Shown here: positions 9,421-19,125 of the stretch, piece after piece | Position numbering within the stretch: the first letter of the stretch is position 1 | Layout: the number at the start of each line of letters is the position of its first letter | NCBI GenBank assembly: GCA_016125075.1 | Contig: WGMO01000010.1 | Coordinates: 1 to 64,000 of the forward strand | DNA length: 64,000 nucleotides | Direction: 5' to 3' | DNA from: Terrimonas sp. | GTDB taxonomy: Bacteria; Bacteroidota; Bacteroidia; Chitinophagales; Chitinophagaceae | Translations under genes and position numbers: made by a program | Notes under the pieces: generated by a model | Seen by the model: only the letters and a program-made list of their open reading frames with translations | What the model was told of the DNA's origin: nothing | The model's database searches: none

Positions 9421-9867
9421 TTAGTTGATGACGATCTCTTTACTGGTAGCTTTGACTTCCGCTTTCTTGGGAAGGTTTAATACCAATACTCCATTGACGT
9501 AAGAAGCTTCAATATGGGTTGCTTCAATTTTCTCGTCAATTGTGAAAGAACGCTTAAAATTGCGGAAGCTGAACTCTTTCCTGATCGTTTTCAGGTTTTC
9601 CTGCTTGTTTGCTGTATTTTTTTCACCCGTTATGGTGAGCAGGTTCCCTTCCAGCGACACCTTAAAATCTGATTTTTCGAATCCTGGTGCGATGATTTCC
9701 ACCCTGTAGGCATCGTTGGATTCCTGGATGTTTACCGGCACAAAATTCCGGGTACCCAGTTTATCCAATCCTTCGTTAAAGAATACGGGCAGACCATTGA
9801 TGATTTCATCAAAAATGCCGTCTACGGTCTTATCGAATGGCCGGCTGTTGAATTTTACCTGTGTCAT
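9421..9867 (-). CDS. small heat shock protein, Hsp20/alpha-crystallin family
   Basis: PVNIQESNDAYRVEIIAPGFEKSDFKVSLEGNLLTITGE...EFSFRNFKRSFTI...YVNGVLVLNLPKK. Confidence 0.93.
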   Translation of the reverse strand: MTQVKFNSRPFDKTVDGIFDEIINGLPVFFNEGLDKLGTRNFVPVNIQESNDAYRVEIIAPGFEKSDFKVSLEGNLLTITGEKNTANKQENLKTIRKEFSFRNFKRSFTIDEKIEATHIEASYVNGVLVLNLPKKAEVKATSKEIVIN

Positions 9868-10089
9868 AGTTTTCTTATTGAGGTTAATAATTTTTTTTAG
9901 AAATCGTCAAACAGCATACCAGTGGCTTAAATGCTCTTTTCTCCTGACAATTCTAATCAATTCAAAACCGTGATAAGCCATAATTTCCGAAATCCGGAAT
10001 AATTCCTGACAGAATTACTGATATTGTAAACTAAGAAAACAGAACACAACTTTTTACTTTAATTTTGTGTTCTTTAAATTAAAATAAAC

Positions 10090-10506
10090 ATGTATCCAGA
10101 AGAAATTGTAATTCCCATGAAGGAGGAACTCACTGAAAATGGGTTTACAGAGTTACTGACTGCCTCCGAAGTTGACGCCCAGCTTTCAAAGAAAGGCACC
10201 ACACTGGTAATGATAAATTCCGTTTGTGGTTGTTCCGCCGGTACGGCTCGTCCGGGAGTGGTCATGGCAGTCATTAACAGCACCAAAAAACCCGATTTCC
10301 TAACCACCGCTTTTGCCGGCTTTGATATTGAAGCCATCAACAAGGTGAGGGAACATCTACTACCGTATCCCCCTTCTTCTCCGGCCATTGCCCTATTCAA
10401 GGATGGTCAATTGGTTCATTTTATTGAGCGACACCAGATTGAGGGAAGACCGGCCCAGGTAATAGCCAATAACCTGATCGGGGCATTTGAAGAGCATTGT
10501 AATTAA
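10090..10506 (+). CDS. BrxA/BrxB family bacilliredoxin
   Basis: VMINSVCGCSAGTARPGVVMA (CGC active site), ALFKDGQLVHFIERHQIEGR. Confidence 0.92.
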   Translation: MYPEEIVIPMKEELTENGFTELLTASEVDAQLSKKGTTLVMINSVCGCSAGTARPGVVMAVINSTKKPDFLTTAFAGFDIEAINKVREHLLPYPPSSPAIALFKDGQLVHFIERHQIEGRPAQVIANNLIGAFEEHCN

Positions 10507-10526
10507 TTTGTAAAAATGGCAGCTAT

Positions 10527-10555
10527 AACCTTCCCACGGGAAGGTTTTATTTTTT
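10527..10555 (+). terminator. Rho-independent terminator after bacilliredoxin gene
   Basis: AACCTTCC-cacg-GGAAGGTTTTATTTTTT. Confidence 0.8.
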
Positions 10556-10625
10556 AATGGACCATCAATCCATTTGATTTGTATATTCGCTTCCACTCAA
10601 TTTTTATCAAAATCAAAAAGCGATA

Positions 10626-11921
10626 ATGTATCCTAATCTTTATTATGCTTTCAGGGACCTTTTTGGTGTGGAATTGCCATTTCTGCGGTTTGTAAACAGT
10701 TTCGGGTTTTTTGTGGCGCTTTCCTTTATCCTGGCGGCTTTTGTACTTACGCTTGAATTAAAAAGAAAAAGTAAACAGGGTTTTTTTAAACCAACCGAAA
10801 TAGATGTCATGGTCGGCAAACCGGCCACCCAATCGGAATTGCTCCTGAATTTTGTCCTTGGTTTTATTTTAGGATATAAGATATTAGGATTATTCATCAT
10901 GAGTAAAGCCGCAACCAATGATCCCCAGGCATTTATTTTTTCCGGCATCGGCAGCTGGCCGGCCGGGATCATCCTCGGGTTCCTATTTGCCGGATTGAAA
11001 TGGTGGGAAAAGAACAAGCAAAAACTTCCCAAACCCGAACAAAGAAAGATCAGGATTTGGCCACAGGACAGGGTGGGGGAAATCACCATTATTGCCCTCG
11101 TTTTTGGCTTATTGGGTGCCAAGTTATTCGACATTTTTGAAAATTGGTCTGATTTTTTAAAACATCCCTCTTCCTATATTTTTTCCCCGGCCGGACTCAC
11201 ATTTTACGGTGGGCTGATCTGCGCCACAATCGCCATCTGGTGGTATGCCAGGAAAAACAATATTGGAATCCTTCACCTCAGCGATGCAGCTGCTCCCGCA
11301 CTTATGCTTTCATACAGTACAGGAAGGATTGGTTGCCAGGTAGCCGGTGACGGGGATTGGGGGATCCATAATTCTGCTTATGGCGTGGATGCCGCGGGAA
11401 CCATTTTCAAGGCCAGTCCCGAACAGTTTACGCAGGCCATCCAAGAAAATGCCCAGTACTTCACGGGCCAGTTTGGTGGCCTTGACAAAGTACCCCACCT
11501 CAGTGTTGCCAAGCCGCACCTGCTGAACTTCCTGCCCGATTGGATGTTTGCCTTCGACTTTCCCCATAATGTAAATGAAGAGGGCGTGAAACTGGCCAAT
11601 TGCCTCGACGATAAGTATTGTGCTCACTTACCCATTCCGGTATTCCCAACCCCTTTTTATGAAACCCTCATGTGCCTGGCACTCTTTGGGATACTATGGG
11701 CCATCCGTAAAAAACTGAAAGTGCCTGGAACTATTTTTTCTATTTATTTGATAATGAACGGCATAGAGAGATTTTTTATTGAAAAAATAAGGGTCAATAA
11801 CCGTTTGGATATTTTTGGCTTTCAACCCACACAGGCTGAAGTCATTTCCTCGCTGCTGGTGCTCACCGGTTTATTGCTTTTCTATTTCCTGACCAAAAGG
11901 AGTCAAAAAAGCCCGGCCTGA
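10626..11921 (+). CDS. lgt: prolipoprotein diacylglyceryl transferase
   Basis: TFYGGLI, SYSTGRIGCQVAGDGDWG, FYETLMCLALF, NGIERFFIEKIRVN motifs; large lineage-typical insertion. Confidence 0.93.
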   Translation: MYPNLYYAFRDLFGVELPFLRFVNSFGFFVALSFILAAFVLTLELKRKSKQGFFKPTEIDVMVGKPATQSELLLNFVLGFILGYKILGLFIMSKAATNDPQAFIFSGIGSWPAGIILGFLFAGLKWWEKNKQKLPKPEQRKIRIWPQDRVGEITIIALVFGLLGAKLFDIFENWSDFLKHPSSYIFSPAGLTFYGGLICATIAIWWYARKNNIGILHLSDAAAPALMLSYSTGRIGCQVAGDGDWGIHNSAYGVDAAGTIFKASPEQFTQAIQENAQYFTGQFGGLDKVPHLSVAKPHLLNFLPDWMFAFDFPHNVNEEGVKLANCLDDKYCAHLPIPVFPTPFYETLMCLALFGILWAIRKKLKVPGTIFSIYLIMNGIERFFIEKIRVNNRLDIFGFQPTQAEVISSLLVLTGLLLFYFLTKRSQKSPA

Positions 11922-11956
11922 TAAATTATCCAGATAATTCATGAGAAAAAATCGCA

Positions 11957-12010
11957 GGATTCAAAAAGCTGAAAGGGTTATTCCTGCTGCATTTCAGGCG
12001 AATCCTTTTT
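11957..12010 (+). terminator. probable terminator after lgt, with an alternative pairing
   Basis: GGATTC...GCTGAAA...TTTCAGGC.GAATCCTTTTT; the 5' arm also pairs with ATTCCTGC. Confidence 0.45.
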
Positions 12011-12072
12011 GATATTACCTTTTTCGGGTAAAGTTTTTTCCACAACAGCTATGAGAAACGGGATTTGCGGCG

Positions 12073-12080
12073 TATTTTTG
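12073..12080 (+). promoter_or_regulatory. -7 element upstream of the primary sigma factor gene
   Basis: TATTTTTG matches TAnnTTTG. Confidence 0.45.
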
Positions 12081-12172
12081 CAGACGGTCTTGGACGGTAA
12101 ATTAACTTACCCTTTGCAACTTCCTTAGAACAAACCAGGTCAACATTCGTTTTTATTAAGTAATTATTTAGT

Positions 12173-13030
12173 ATGAGGCAACTTAAAATTGCTACACAGA
12201 TCACGAACAGGGATTCGCAGGCAGTAGAGAAGTATTTACAGGAAATTTCAAAGATTCCAATGATTACTCCTGAAGAGGAGACTACTCTCGCCCAGCGAAT
12301 CAAAATGGGTGATCAGAAAGCATTAGACAAATTAGTACAAGCCAACCTGCGTTTTGTGGTATCCGTTGCAAAGCAATATCAACACCAGGGGCTTTCTCTT
12401 AGCGACTTGATCAATGAGGGTAACCTGGGTTTGATAAAAGCAGCTCAACGTTTCGATGAAACGAAGGGTTTCAAATTCATTTCTTATGCGGTTTGGTGGA
12501 TCCGCCAGTCAATTTTACAGGCTCTTGCCGAACAGGGAAGACTGGTACGTCTGCCCCAGAATAAAATTGGCACTTATAACAAAGCGAATAAGGCGTATAT
12601 GGCCTTTGAACAGGAATTTGAAAGAGAGCCCAGCACAGAAGAACTGGCCGACATTCTTGAAATGAGTGAAACAGAGATCAATAATATTTTCCAGAGTAAT
12701 ACCCGGCACACTTCATTGGACGCTCCCGTTCATGAGGCTGAAGACGTTGCAATGGGTGATCTGCTGGAAGGTAGTGATGATACCGATGAAGATGTGATGA
12801 AGGATTCTTTGAGAAACGAAATCAGGAGAATACTTAAATCATTAAGCCCCAGGGAAGCTGAAATAGTTAACGCGTATTTTGGTTTAGATGGCGAAAATGG
12901 TGTCACCATCGAACAGATCGGGCAGAAATACGATCTAACCAAAGAGCGTATCCGCCAGATCAAGGAAAGAGCAATCAAACGTTTGCAAAAAGCCCGTTAC
13001 AGTAATGCTTTAAAAGCATACCTGGGCTAA
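12173..13030 (+). CDS. rpoD: primary sigma-70 family RNA polymerase sigma factor
   Basis: MRQLKIATQITNRDSQAVEKYLQEISKIPMITPEEE...DLINEGNLGLIKAAQRFDETKGFKFISYAVWWIRQSILQALAEQGRLVRLP...TKERIRQIKERAIKRLQKA. Confidence 0.97.
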   Translation: MRQLKIATQITNRDSQAVEKYLQEISKIPMITPEEETTLAQRIKMGDQKALDKLVQANLRFVVSVAKQYQHQGLSLSDLINEGNLGLIKAAQRFDETKGFKFISYAVWWIRQSILQALAEQGRLVRLPQNKIGTYNKANKAYMAFEQEFEREPSTEELADILEMSETEINNIFQSNTRHTSLDAPVHEAEDVAMGDLLEGSDDTDEDVMKDSLRNEIRRILKSLSPREAEIVNAYFGLDGENGVTIEQIGQKYDLTKERIRQIKERAIKRLQKARYSNALKAYLG

Positions 13031-13091
13031 AATCATATAATTGTTTTTCTGAATATTGCAGGAATCCTAAAACTTAATTGATGGGTTATTT

Positions 13092-13122
13092 GCGGCCCCG
13101 GATTTCCGGGGCTGCTTTTTTT
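13092..13122 (+). terminator. Rho-independent terminator after rpoD
   Basis: GCGGCCCCGG-attt-CCGGGGCTGCTTTTTTT, 10-bp stem. Confidence 0.88.
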
Positions 13123-13130
13123 AGGCATCT

Positions 13131-13164
13131 TTTGAACAAAAAACTGGAAAGCAGGTTATTTTTG
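13131..13164 (+). promoter_or_regulatory. Bacteroidota-type promoter
   Basis: TTTG (13131-13134) - 22 nt - TATTTTTG (13157-13164) immediately 5' of the DUF4249 gene. Confidence 0.5.
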
Positions 13165-13175
13165 TACAATTCTTT

Positions 13176-14063
13176 ATGAAAATTTATTCCTCCCTTTTTG
13201 TAGTAGTCGCTTGTTCCATTTTTTTTTCCTGTGAAAAAGCGGTTTCTATCGACTTAAAAGATGCTTCCGGCAAACTGGTGGTTGATGCGACAATCGAGAA
13301 TGGTATGGCACCGGTGGTCATTTTATCAAAGAGCCTGGGCTATTTTTCCGAAATCAATCCAACTATCCTGGCGAATAGCTTTGTCAGGGATGCTGAGGTG
13401 TTCATATCAAACGGGGTGAAAACACATCAGTTAAAAGAATATGCGGTCCCTTTGGGCGGAGGCAATACCTTTTATTACTATTCCATTGACTCGACCGATA
13501 TTGGTTCTGCCTTTACCGGGGAACTTGCACATCGTTATGACCTGCGGATCATATGGCAGGGAACAGAATACAAGGCGACTACCACGATCCCCCAAACCAC
13601 CCGGCATATCGATTCATTGTTCTGGCGGGATGCTCCTCCCGGCAATGACTCGGGCAAAGTGGCCCTGGTAGTGAGGGCAACCGATCAGCCCGGGTATGGT
13701 GATTATATCCGCTATTTCACCAAAAGAAACAGCGAGCCTTTTTATCCCGGTATCAATTCGGTGTATGATGACCAGATCATCGACGGTATCACCTACGAAA
13801 TCGAGGTGGAAAGGGGTGTGAATAAGAATGAAGAAAGAACGGATGGCTATACCTTTTTTGATAAAGGGGATACGGTAACCCTTAAACTCTGCAATATCGA
13901 TAAAGCCACATACGATTTCTGGAGAACTGTCGAATTCAGCTATGCAAATATTGGCAACCCATTTTCCACCCCTACTAAAATAACCGGCAATATCAGCAAT
14001 AATGCACTGGGTTATTTTGGAGGGTATGCAGCTCAATACAGAACGATCATCATTCCCCGTTAA
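13176..14063 (+). CDS. DUF4249-family lipoprotein
   Basis: Lipobox FFSC; EKAVSIDLKDASGKLVVDATIENG...VILSKS pattern. Confidence 0.8.
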   Translation: MKIYSSLFVVVACSIFFSCEKAVSIDLKDASGKLVVDATIENGMAPVVILSKSLGYFSEINPTILANSFVRDAEVFISNGVKTHQLKEYAVPLGGGNTFYYYSIDSTDIGSAFTGELAHRYDLRIIWQGTEYKATTTIPQTTRHIDSLFWRDAPPGNDSGKVALVVRATDQPGYGDYIRYFTKRNSEPFYPGINSVYDDQIIDGITYEIEVERGVNKNEERTDGYTFFDKGDTVTLKLCNIDKATYDFWRTVEFSYANIGNPFSTPTKITGNISNNALGYFGGYAAQYRTIIIPR

Positions 14064-14147
14064 CCTCCTATTTCCCCTTTGTCATTTAAGTCACCAACAA
14101 TCTTGGTTGAATTGGCTTAATTTTGTGCACTTTTAAAAATTTAAAGG

Positions 14148-15095
14148 ATGGATAATAATAACAGCGAAAGGATTCATTGCCTGATCATCGGTTCAGGACC
14201 CGCCGGCTATACTGCCGCCATTTATGCTGCGAGGGCCAATATGAAACCCGTCTTATACCAGGGTATCCAACCGGGTGGTCAGCTTACCATCACCACAGAA
14301 GTTGAAAATTATCCGGGATATGCGGATGGAGTGCAGGGACCTGAAATGATGATCCATTTTGAAAAACAGGCCACCCGAATGGGTGCTGATATCCGTTATG
14401 GTCTGGCCACCAAAGTTGATTTTTCTGCACAACCCTATAAGGTCTGGATCGATGATGAAAAAATACTGGAAGCCGATGCGGTAATTATTGCCACGGGAGC
14501 TTCAGCCAAATGGCTGGGTCTGGAAAGTGAAGAACGTTTCAATGGATTTGGGGTCAGTGCCTGTGCGGTCTGTGATGGCTTCTTTTTCAGGGGTAAGGAT
14601 GTGGCGATAGTAGGCGCCGGAGATACTGCAGCGGAAGAAGCCTTATATTTAAGCAAGCTTTGCACGACGGTTCACATGTTTATCCGCAGGGATGAAATGA
14701 GGGCCAGCAAAGTCATGCAGGACCGGGTCAAGGCTACCCCGAACATCAAGATATACTGGAATACGGATACGGAAGAAATCCTGGGCGATAAAAAAGTTGA
14801 ATCGGTACGGATCAAAAATAATAAAACCGGTGAATCACAGGTCATCCCTGTTAATGGGTTTTTTGTGGCCATCGGACACCAGCCCAATTCCGATATCTTC
14901 AAGGGGTGGATTGACATGGATGAAGCCGGGTATATCAAAACGATCCCGGGTTCCGCCCGGACAAATATTGAAGGTGTGTTTGCTGCCGGTGATGTACAGG
15001 ACAAGATTTACCGGCAGGCCGTTACGGCAGCGGGTACCGGCTGTATGGCGGCACTGGATGCTGAAAGGTATTTAAGCGCCAGGGCCATACTGTAG
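14148..15095 (+). CDS. trxB: thioredoxin-disulfide reductase
   Basis: GSGPAGYTAAIYAARA, QLTITTEVENYPG, SACAVCDGFFFRGK (CxxC), GVFAAGDVQD. Confidence 0.96.
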   Translation: MDNNNSERIHCLIIGSGPAGYTAAIYAARANMKPVLYQGIQPGGQLTITTEVENYPGYADGVQGPEMMIHFEKQATRMGADIRYGLATKVDFSAQPYKVWIDDEKILEADAVIIATGASAKWLGLESEERFNGFGVSACAVCDGFFFRGKDVAIVGAGDTAAEEALYLSKLCTTVHMFIRRDEMRASKVMQDRVKATPNIKIYWNTDTEEILGDKKVESVRIKNNKTGESQVIPVNGFFVAIGHQPNSDIFKGWIDMDEAGYIKTIPGSARTNIEGVFAAGDVQDKIYRQAVTAAGTGCMAALDAERYLSARAIL

Positions 15096-15132
15096 CCTAT
15101 TTAAAAAACAGGAACCTACAATTTACCAGGCA

Positions 15133-15504
15133 ATGAAAGATGAGCAGCAAATAACGGTCAGGCTTCAGGACCTTCGTTTTTTTTCCTACCATGGTCTTTA
15201 CCCGGAAGAAAGAAAAAACGGGAATGAATTTATCGCTGACCTGGCGATTTTTTTTGAGACGGGAAATCCTCATCCAATCACGAAAATCGAAGAAACGGTA
15301 GATTATGCCAGGTTATTTGAAATTGTGCAATCAGAAATGGACAACCCCCGGGATCTGCTGGAGACGGTTGCAACGGTAATCGGGGAAAGGATATCGGAGG
15401 AATTTTCCCTTGTCAATGAAATTGTAGTTTCCGTTACCAAGCTAAACGCTCCCATTCCTGGCTTCTCTGGCAAGGTTTCTGTTACGTACCATAAGAAGAA
15501 ATAA
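15133..15504 (+). CDS. folB: dihydroneopterin aldolase
   Basis: VRLQDLRFFSYHGLYPEERKNGNEFIADL...TVDYARLFEIV...LLETVATVIGERI. Confidence 0.92.
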   Translation: MKDEQQITVRLQDLRFFSYHGLYPEERKNGNEFIADLAIFFETGNPHPITKIEETVDYARLFEIVQSEMDNPRDLLETVATVIGERISEEFSLVNEIVVSVTKLNAPIPGFSGKVSVTYHKKK

Positions 15505-15513
15505 CCATACACT

Positions 15514-16269
15514 ATGAAGCAATTCTTGCTCCTCTTTTATTTTTTTCAAAGCGGTACTTCGCTTTTTGGGCAGGATGTCAGCCTGATCATCAGGGAAGCT
15601 GACCGTTTGGAATCCTCCTTAAATGAATCTGCTGCGTATGAAAAATTCAAACTGGCATTAAAGACTGACCACCGAAATTATTATGCATTGTGGAAATGCA
15701 GTGAGCTTTGCAGCCGCATTGGAAGGAGGCAGGCCACCCGGGGGAAGCAAATGGATTTTTATAAGGCCGGCAGGATCTATGCCGAATCTGCCATCAGGGT
15801 GGACCCGGCACAGGCTGATGGGTATTATGCATTATCAGTTGCCATGGGCCGACTTGCGATGATGGAAAGTGGTAATGACAGAATTAAGGCTGTAAAAGCC
15901 ATCAAAGAAAATGCTGATAAGGCCCTGGCTATTAATCCTACCCATGGAAGGGCCTGGCATGTATTGGGAAAATGGCATTATGAAGTCAGTAACCTGAATG
16001 CAGTGGAAAAGGCTGCATTAAAGATCTTTTACGGGGGTCTGCCAAAATCATCATTGAAGGAATCTATCAAAGCATATGAGAAAGCTATGCAGTACGAACC
16101 TGCTTTTGCCCTGAACAACCTGGAACTGGCCAAGGCCTATCACCGGAATAACCAGGATGATAAAGCGATTGCATTACTCAGGTTGTTACCCACCATTGCG
16201 GATAGAACGGAAGATGATAAGGGGATCAAGGAGGAAGGGAAAAAATTGTACGAAAAGCTTTCCCGCTGA
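15514..16269 (+). CDS. tetratricopeptide-repeat protein, secreted
   Basis: Signal peptide and TPR-like repeats (AYEKAMQYEPAFALNNLELAKAYHRNNQDDKAIALL). Confidence 0.8.
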   Translation: MKQFLLLFYFFQSGTSLFGQDVSLIIREADRLESSLNESAAYEKFKLALKTDHRNYYALWKCSELCSRIGRRQATRGKQMDFYKAGRIYAESAIRVDPAQADGYYALSVAMGRLAMMESGNDRIKAVKAIKENADKALAINPTHGRAWHVLGKWHYEVSNLNAVEKAALKIFYGGLPKSSLKESIKAYEKAMQYEPAFALNNLELAKAYHRNNQDDKAIALLRLLPTIADRTEDDKGIKEEGKKLYEKLSR

Positions 16270-16271
16270 GG

Positions 16272-17645
16272 CTATATCTTTTTATTTTTCCAACGGCCAC
16301 TACGAATATAGAAGAAAGACAATGAAAACAGGGTTGTCCAGTATATCCATTCACTCATCCATCCGATCGTGAGCGGCAAATGAAATTTTTCCATGACCAG
16401 GAAAACATATACGCAATAAAGGGTGATTGCTGCCAGTTCAATGATAAATGTCACTTTGCTGTTACCGGTTGCTGTTACGGCATTCAGCCAAACAGTACTG
16501 AACGACATCAACAGCATGGCCAGGGATACCACCCGAATAACGGGAATAGCATCGTGCATGAAAACTTCACCCTGTCCAAAAAGAGCAATAAACAGGGATG
16601 GAAAAAGATTCAGAAAGAAAAAAATGAATAAACCAATCCCACTGCTGAGGTGGATGATCCGGTTGATGACAGGGATCACCATTTCGTTTTTCCCCTGCCC
16701 GATAATATTGCTGACCATCGCGTTACTGGTTGCAGCAAATGACCAGCTCAATACACCCAGTAAACCGAACAGGTTACGCATCGTATTCGAAATCCCTAAA
16801 CCTTCCTGTCCTGTATTTCGTTCAATCAGGAGGTAAAAGAACCACCAGCTCATAATGCTAATCGCATGCTGAAAGATGATGGGACCCGACATTGACATCA
16901 CCTGTCGGACCCTGACTTTATCCCATCTAAAATGTGTAAAGAGTGAAAAACGCCGGCTGATCCCCTTTTTTCTGATGACCAGGTATATGACAAACATCCC
17001 CACGAATTCTGCGATAAGGGAGGCATAGGCTGCACCGTTAAATCCCAGTGCCGGAAAACCCAGTTTTCCGAAAATTAGCACATAATCCAGCCCGATATTT
17101 GTCAGGGCCTCGGCTAGGGTTCCTGCAATCAGGTAACGACTTTGATTGGTCCCTACCAATAAGGCGTTTCGCAGCTGGTATACATAAAGAAATGGAAGTC
17201 CCCAGATCCTGATGCGCAGGAACCGGGTATAAAAGGGCACGGTACCCGGCTCCCGGATGACCAGGTTCAGTACAAGCGGGGTAATAAACCAGGTGATCAG
17301 TATTCCTGCTGCGGCAATCAGCAGGGCAAGGATAATACCCTGGTTAAAAATCCTGCCAATTTCATCTTCACGATTTTCTCCTGCCCTGCGGGCAATTAAA
17401 GCCTGTAAGCCATTGTTCAGACCATACCCGATTGCAGCAAAAATGAGGTAATAAACACCGGTGATAGCCGCAAATGCCAGGGAGGAAGAACTTTGATGAC
17501 CCAGAAAAATATTATTGGTAATAAAATTGAGTTGGGGGACCAGCATGGCAAGGCTGATCGGCAGGGCTATCCTGATAATCTGCCGGTAACTGGTTTCGAC
17601 CTGTAAGGAAACTTGTTTTTTGGACATGAGAAAAAAGTGGTGCAA
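16272..17645 (-). CDS. MATE family efflux transporter
   Basis: IALPISLAMLVPQLNFITNNIFLGHQSS...GLQALIARRAGE; 12 TM pattern. Confidence 0.88.
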   Translation of the reverse strand: MHHFFLMSKKQVSLQVETSYRQIIRIALPISLAMLVPQLNFITNNIFLGHQSSSSLAFAAITGVYYLIFAAIGYGLNNGLQALIARRAGENREDEIGRIFNQGIILALLIAAAGILITWFITPLVLNLVIREPGTVPFYTRFLRIRIWGLPFLYVYQLRNALLVGTNQSRYLIAGTLAEALTNIGLDYVLIFGKLGFPALGFNGAAYASLIAEFVGMFVIYLVIRKKGISRRFSLFTHFRWDKVRVRQVMSMSGPIIFQHAISIMSWWFFYLLIERNTGQEGLGISNTMRNLFGLLGVLSWSFAATSNAMVSNIIGQGKNEMVIPVINRIIHLSSGIGLFIFFFLNLFPSLFIALFGQGEVFMHDAIPVIRVVSLAMLLMSFSTVWLNAVTATGNSKVTFIIELAAITLYCVYVFLVMEKFHLPLTIGWMSEWIYWTTLFSLSFFYIRSGRWKNKKI

Positions 17646-17723
17646 ACTAAGCTAAAGCTTGCTTATACACAACACCTGGAAAAGCAATGTTGTATTTTTG
17701 TTCTATTATTGCAGGCAGGTAAA

Positions 17724-18554
17724 ATGGATGCTTTGAAAAATATGTTAGACATCGGGGGAAGTAACAGTTTTGAGGGTCACCAAAGTGTTTTGTTGATAGA
17801 AATTGCTGATCAATTCACGGCTTTTGCCGTATTGAACAGCCCCGACAAAACCCTGATCCGTTATTGTTGTTATTCAGCAGAGGAGGGGGAGGAAGCACTT
17901 TTTCCCCTGGTTTTTAGCCGGCATCCGGAATTGCACCAGCCATTTTCACAGGTGGCGATTGCCTATTACTTTGACGAGGCCGTGATGGTGCCCGCCCGTG
18001 TGCACCATTCGGATATGGATAATCTTTATTTAAAAATGACAATAGCACCCAAAACGGACGCTGTTGTTCACTCTGATTTTCTTGCCGATCTGGGTATTTA
18101 TTGCCTGTATTATGTACCCGTTTCGATCAACAATATTGTGAGCCGTACCTTCCTGACCGGTAAATACTGGCATATGGGATCACTTCATCTCAAAAACAGG
18201 GAAACAGGATATCCTTTTACCATGCTGGTTGATTTCAAAGCAAATACTTTTTCTGTAATCCTTTTAAAGGATGGCCAGTTACAGCTTTGCCAATTGTATC
18301 ATTATTCCACGCCTGAAGACATACTCTATATCCTGTTAAAGATCTGCAGGCAGTTTACCATTTCTCAAAACGATTTGAAAATCACCCTCAGTGGTTTTCT
18401 GGAAAAAGATTCAATGTTGTACCGTGAAATATTTAAATATTTTCGGCATATTGAATTTGCAGATACCATAGCGATGTTGAAATGCGCTGATGATTTTTCT
18501 TCCCTGCCAGGCTATTATTTTGATTCGATGGCTAAACTGGCTGCATGCGTATAA
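17724..18554 (+). CDS. DUF3822 family protein (start reassigned from 17613)
   Basis: In-frame ATG at 17724 avoids overlap with the divergent gene; upstream neighbour of rsmD as commonly seen in Bacteroidota. Confidence 0.75.
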   Translation: MDALKNMLDIGGSNSFEGHQSVLLIEIADQFTAFAVLNSPDKTLIRYCCYSAEEGEEALFPLVFSRHPELHQPFSQVAIAYYFDEAVMVPARVHHSDMDNLYLKMTIAPKTDAVVHSDFLADLGIYCLYYVPVSINNIVSRTFLTGKYWHMGSLHLKNRETGYPFTMLVDFKANTFSVILLKDGQLQLCQLYHYSTPEDILYILLKICRQFTISQNDLKITLSGFLEKDSMLYREIFKYFRHIEFADTIAMLKCADDFSSLPGYYFDSMAKLAACV

Positions 18555-19090
18555 TTTCCGGATCCCTGGGTGGCAGGAAATTAAATCCTCCTGCAAAAAT
18601 GCCTCATACAAGGCCCACAACAGATATTGCCAAAGAAGGACTTTTCAACATCCTTCAGAACAATCTCGATTTTGAAGAATTAAAAACACTTGATCTCTTT
18701 GGAGGCACAGGCAGTATTAGTTATGAATTGGCCAGCCGGGGAGTCTCCGATTTGACCATTGTGGAAAAGGACAACCAGATGTTTGAATTTATCAGGAAAA
18801 CCTCCTCTGCACTGGGTTTAAATGACATCAAAGTGGTCAAGACCGATGTTTTCAGGTTTTTGGACCAATGTGCTGAAAAATTTAATTTTATTTTTGCCGG
18901 CCCTCCATACGCCCTTTCTGAAATTGACGAGATACCCCGACTGATTTTTGAAAACCGGCTGCTCGAGAATAAAGGGTGGCTGGTACTCGAACACACTCCC
19001 CGGAATGATTACAAACTGTATCCCTATTATAAGACTGAAAGAAACTACGGCACCACCGTTTTTTCCATTTTTATTGAAGACAGGGATTAA
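18545..19090 (+). CDS. rsmD: RsmD-like 16S rRNA (guanine-N2) methyltransferase
   Basis: MRIISGSLGGRKLNPPA...RPTTDIAKEGLFNIL...LDLFGGTGSISYELASRG...IFAGPPY. Confidence 0.88.
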   Translation: MRIISGSLGGRKLNPPAKMPHTRPTTDIAKEGLFNILQNNLDFEELKTLDLFGGTGSISYELASRGVSDLTIVEKDNQMFEFIRKTSSALGLNDIKVVKTDVFRFLDQCAEKFNFIFAGPPYALSEIDEIPRLIFENRLLENKGWLVLEHTPRNDYKLYPYYKTERNYGTTVFSIFIEDRD

Positions 19091-19125
19091 GTTTTACGGC
19101 GTATCTTTATGGTATAAATAACGCT

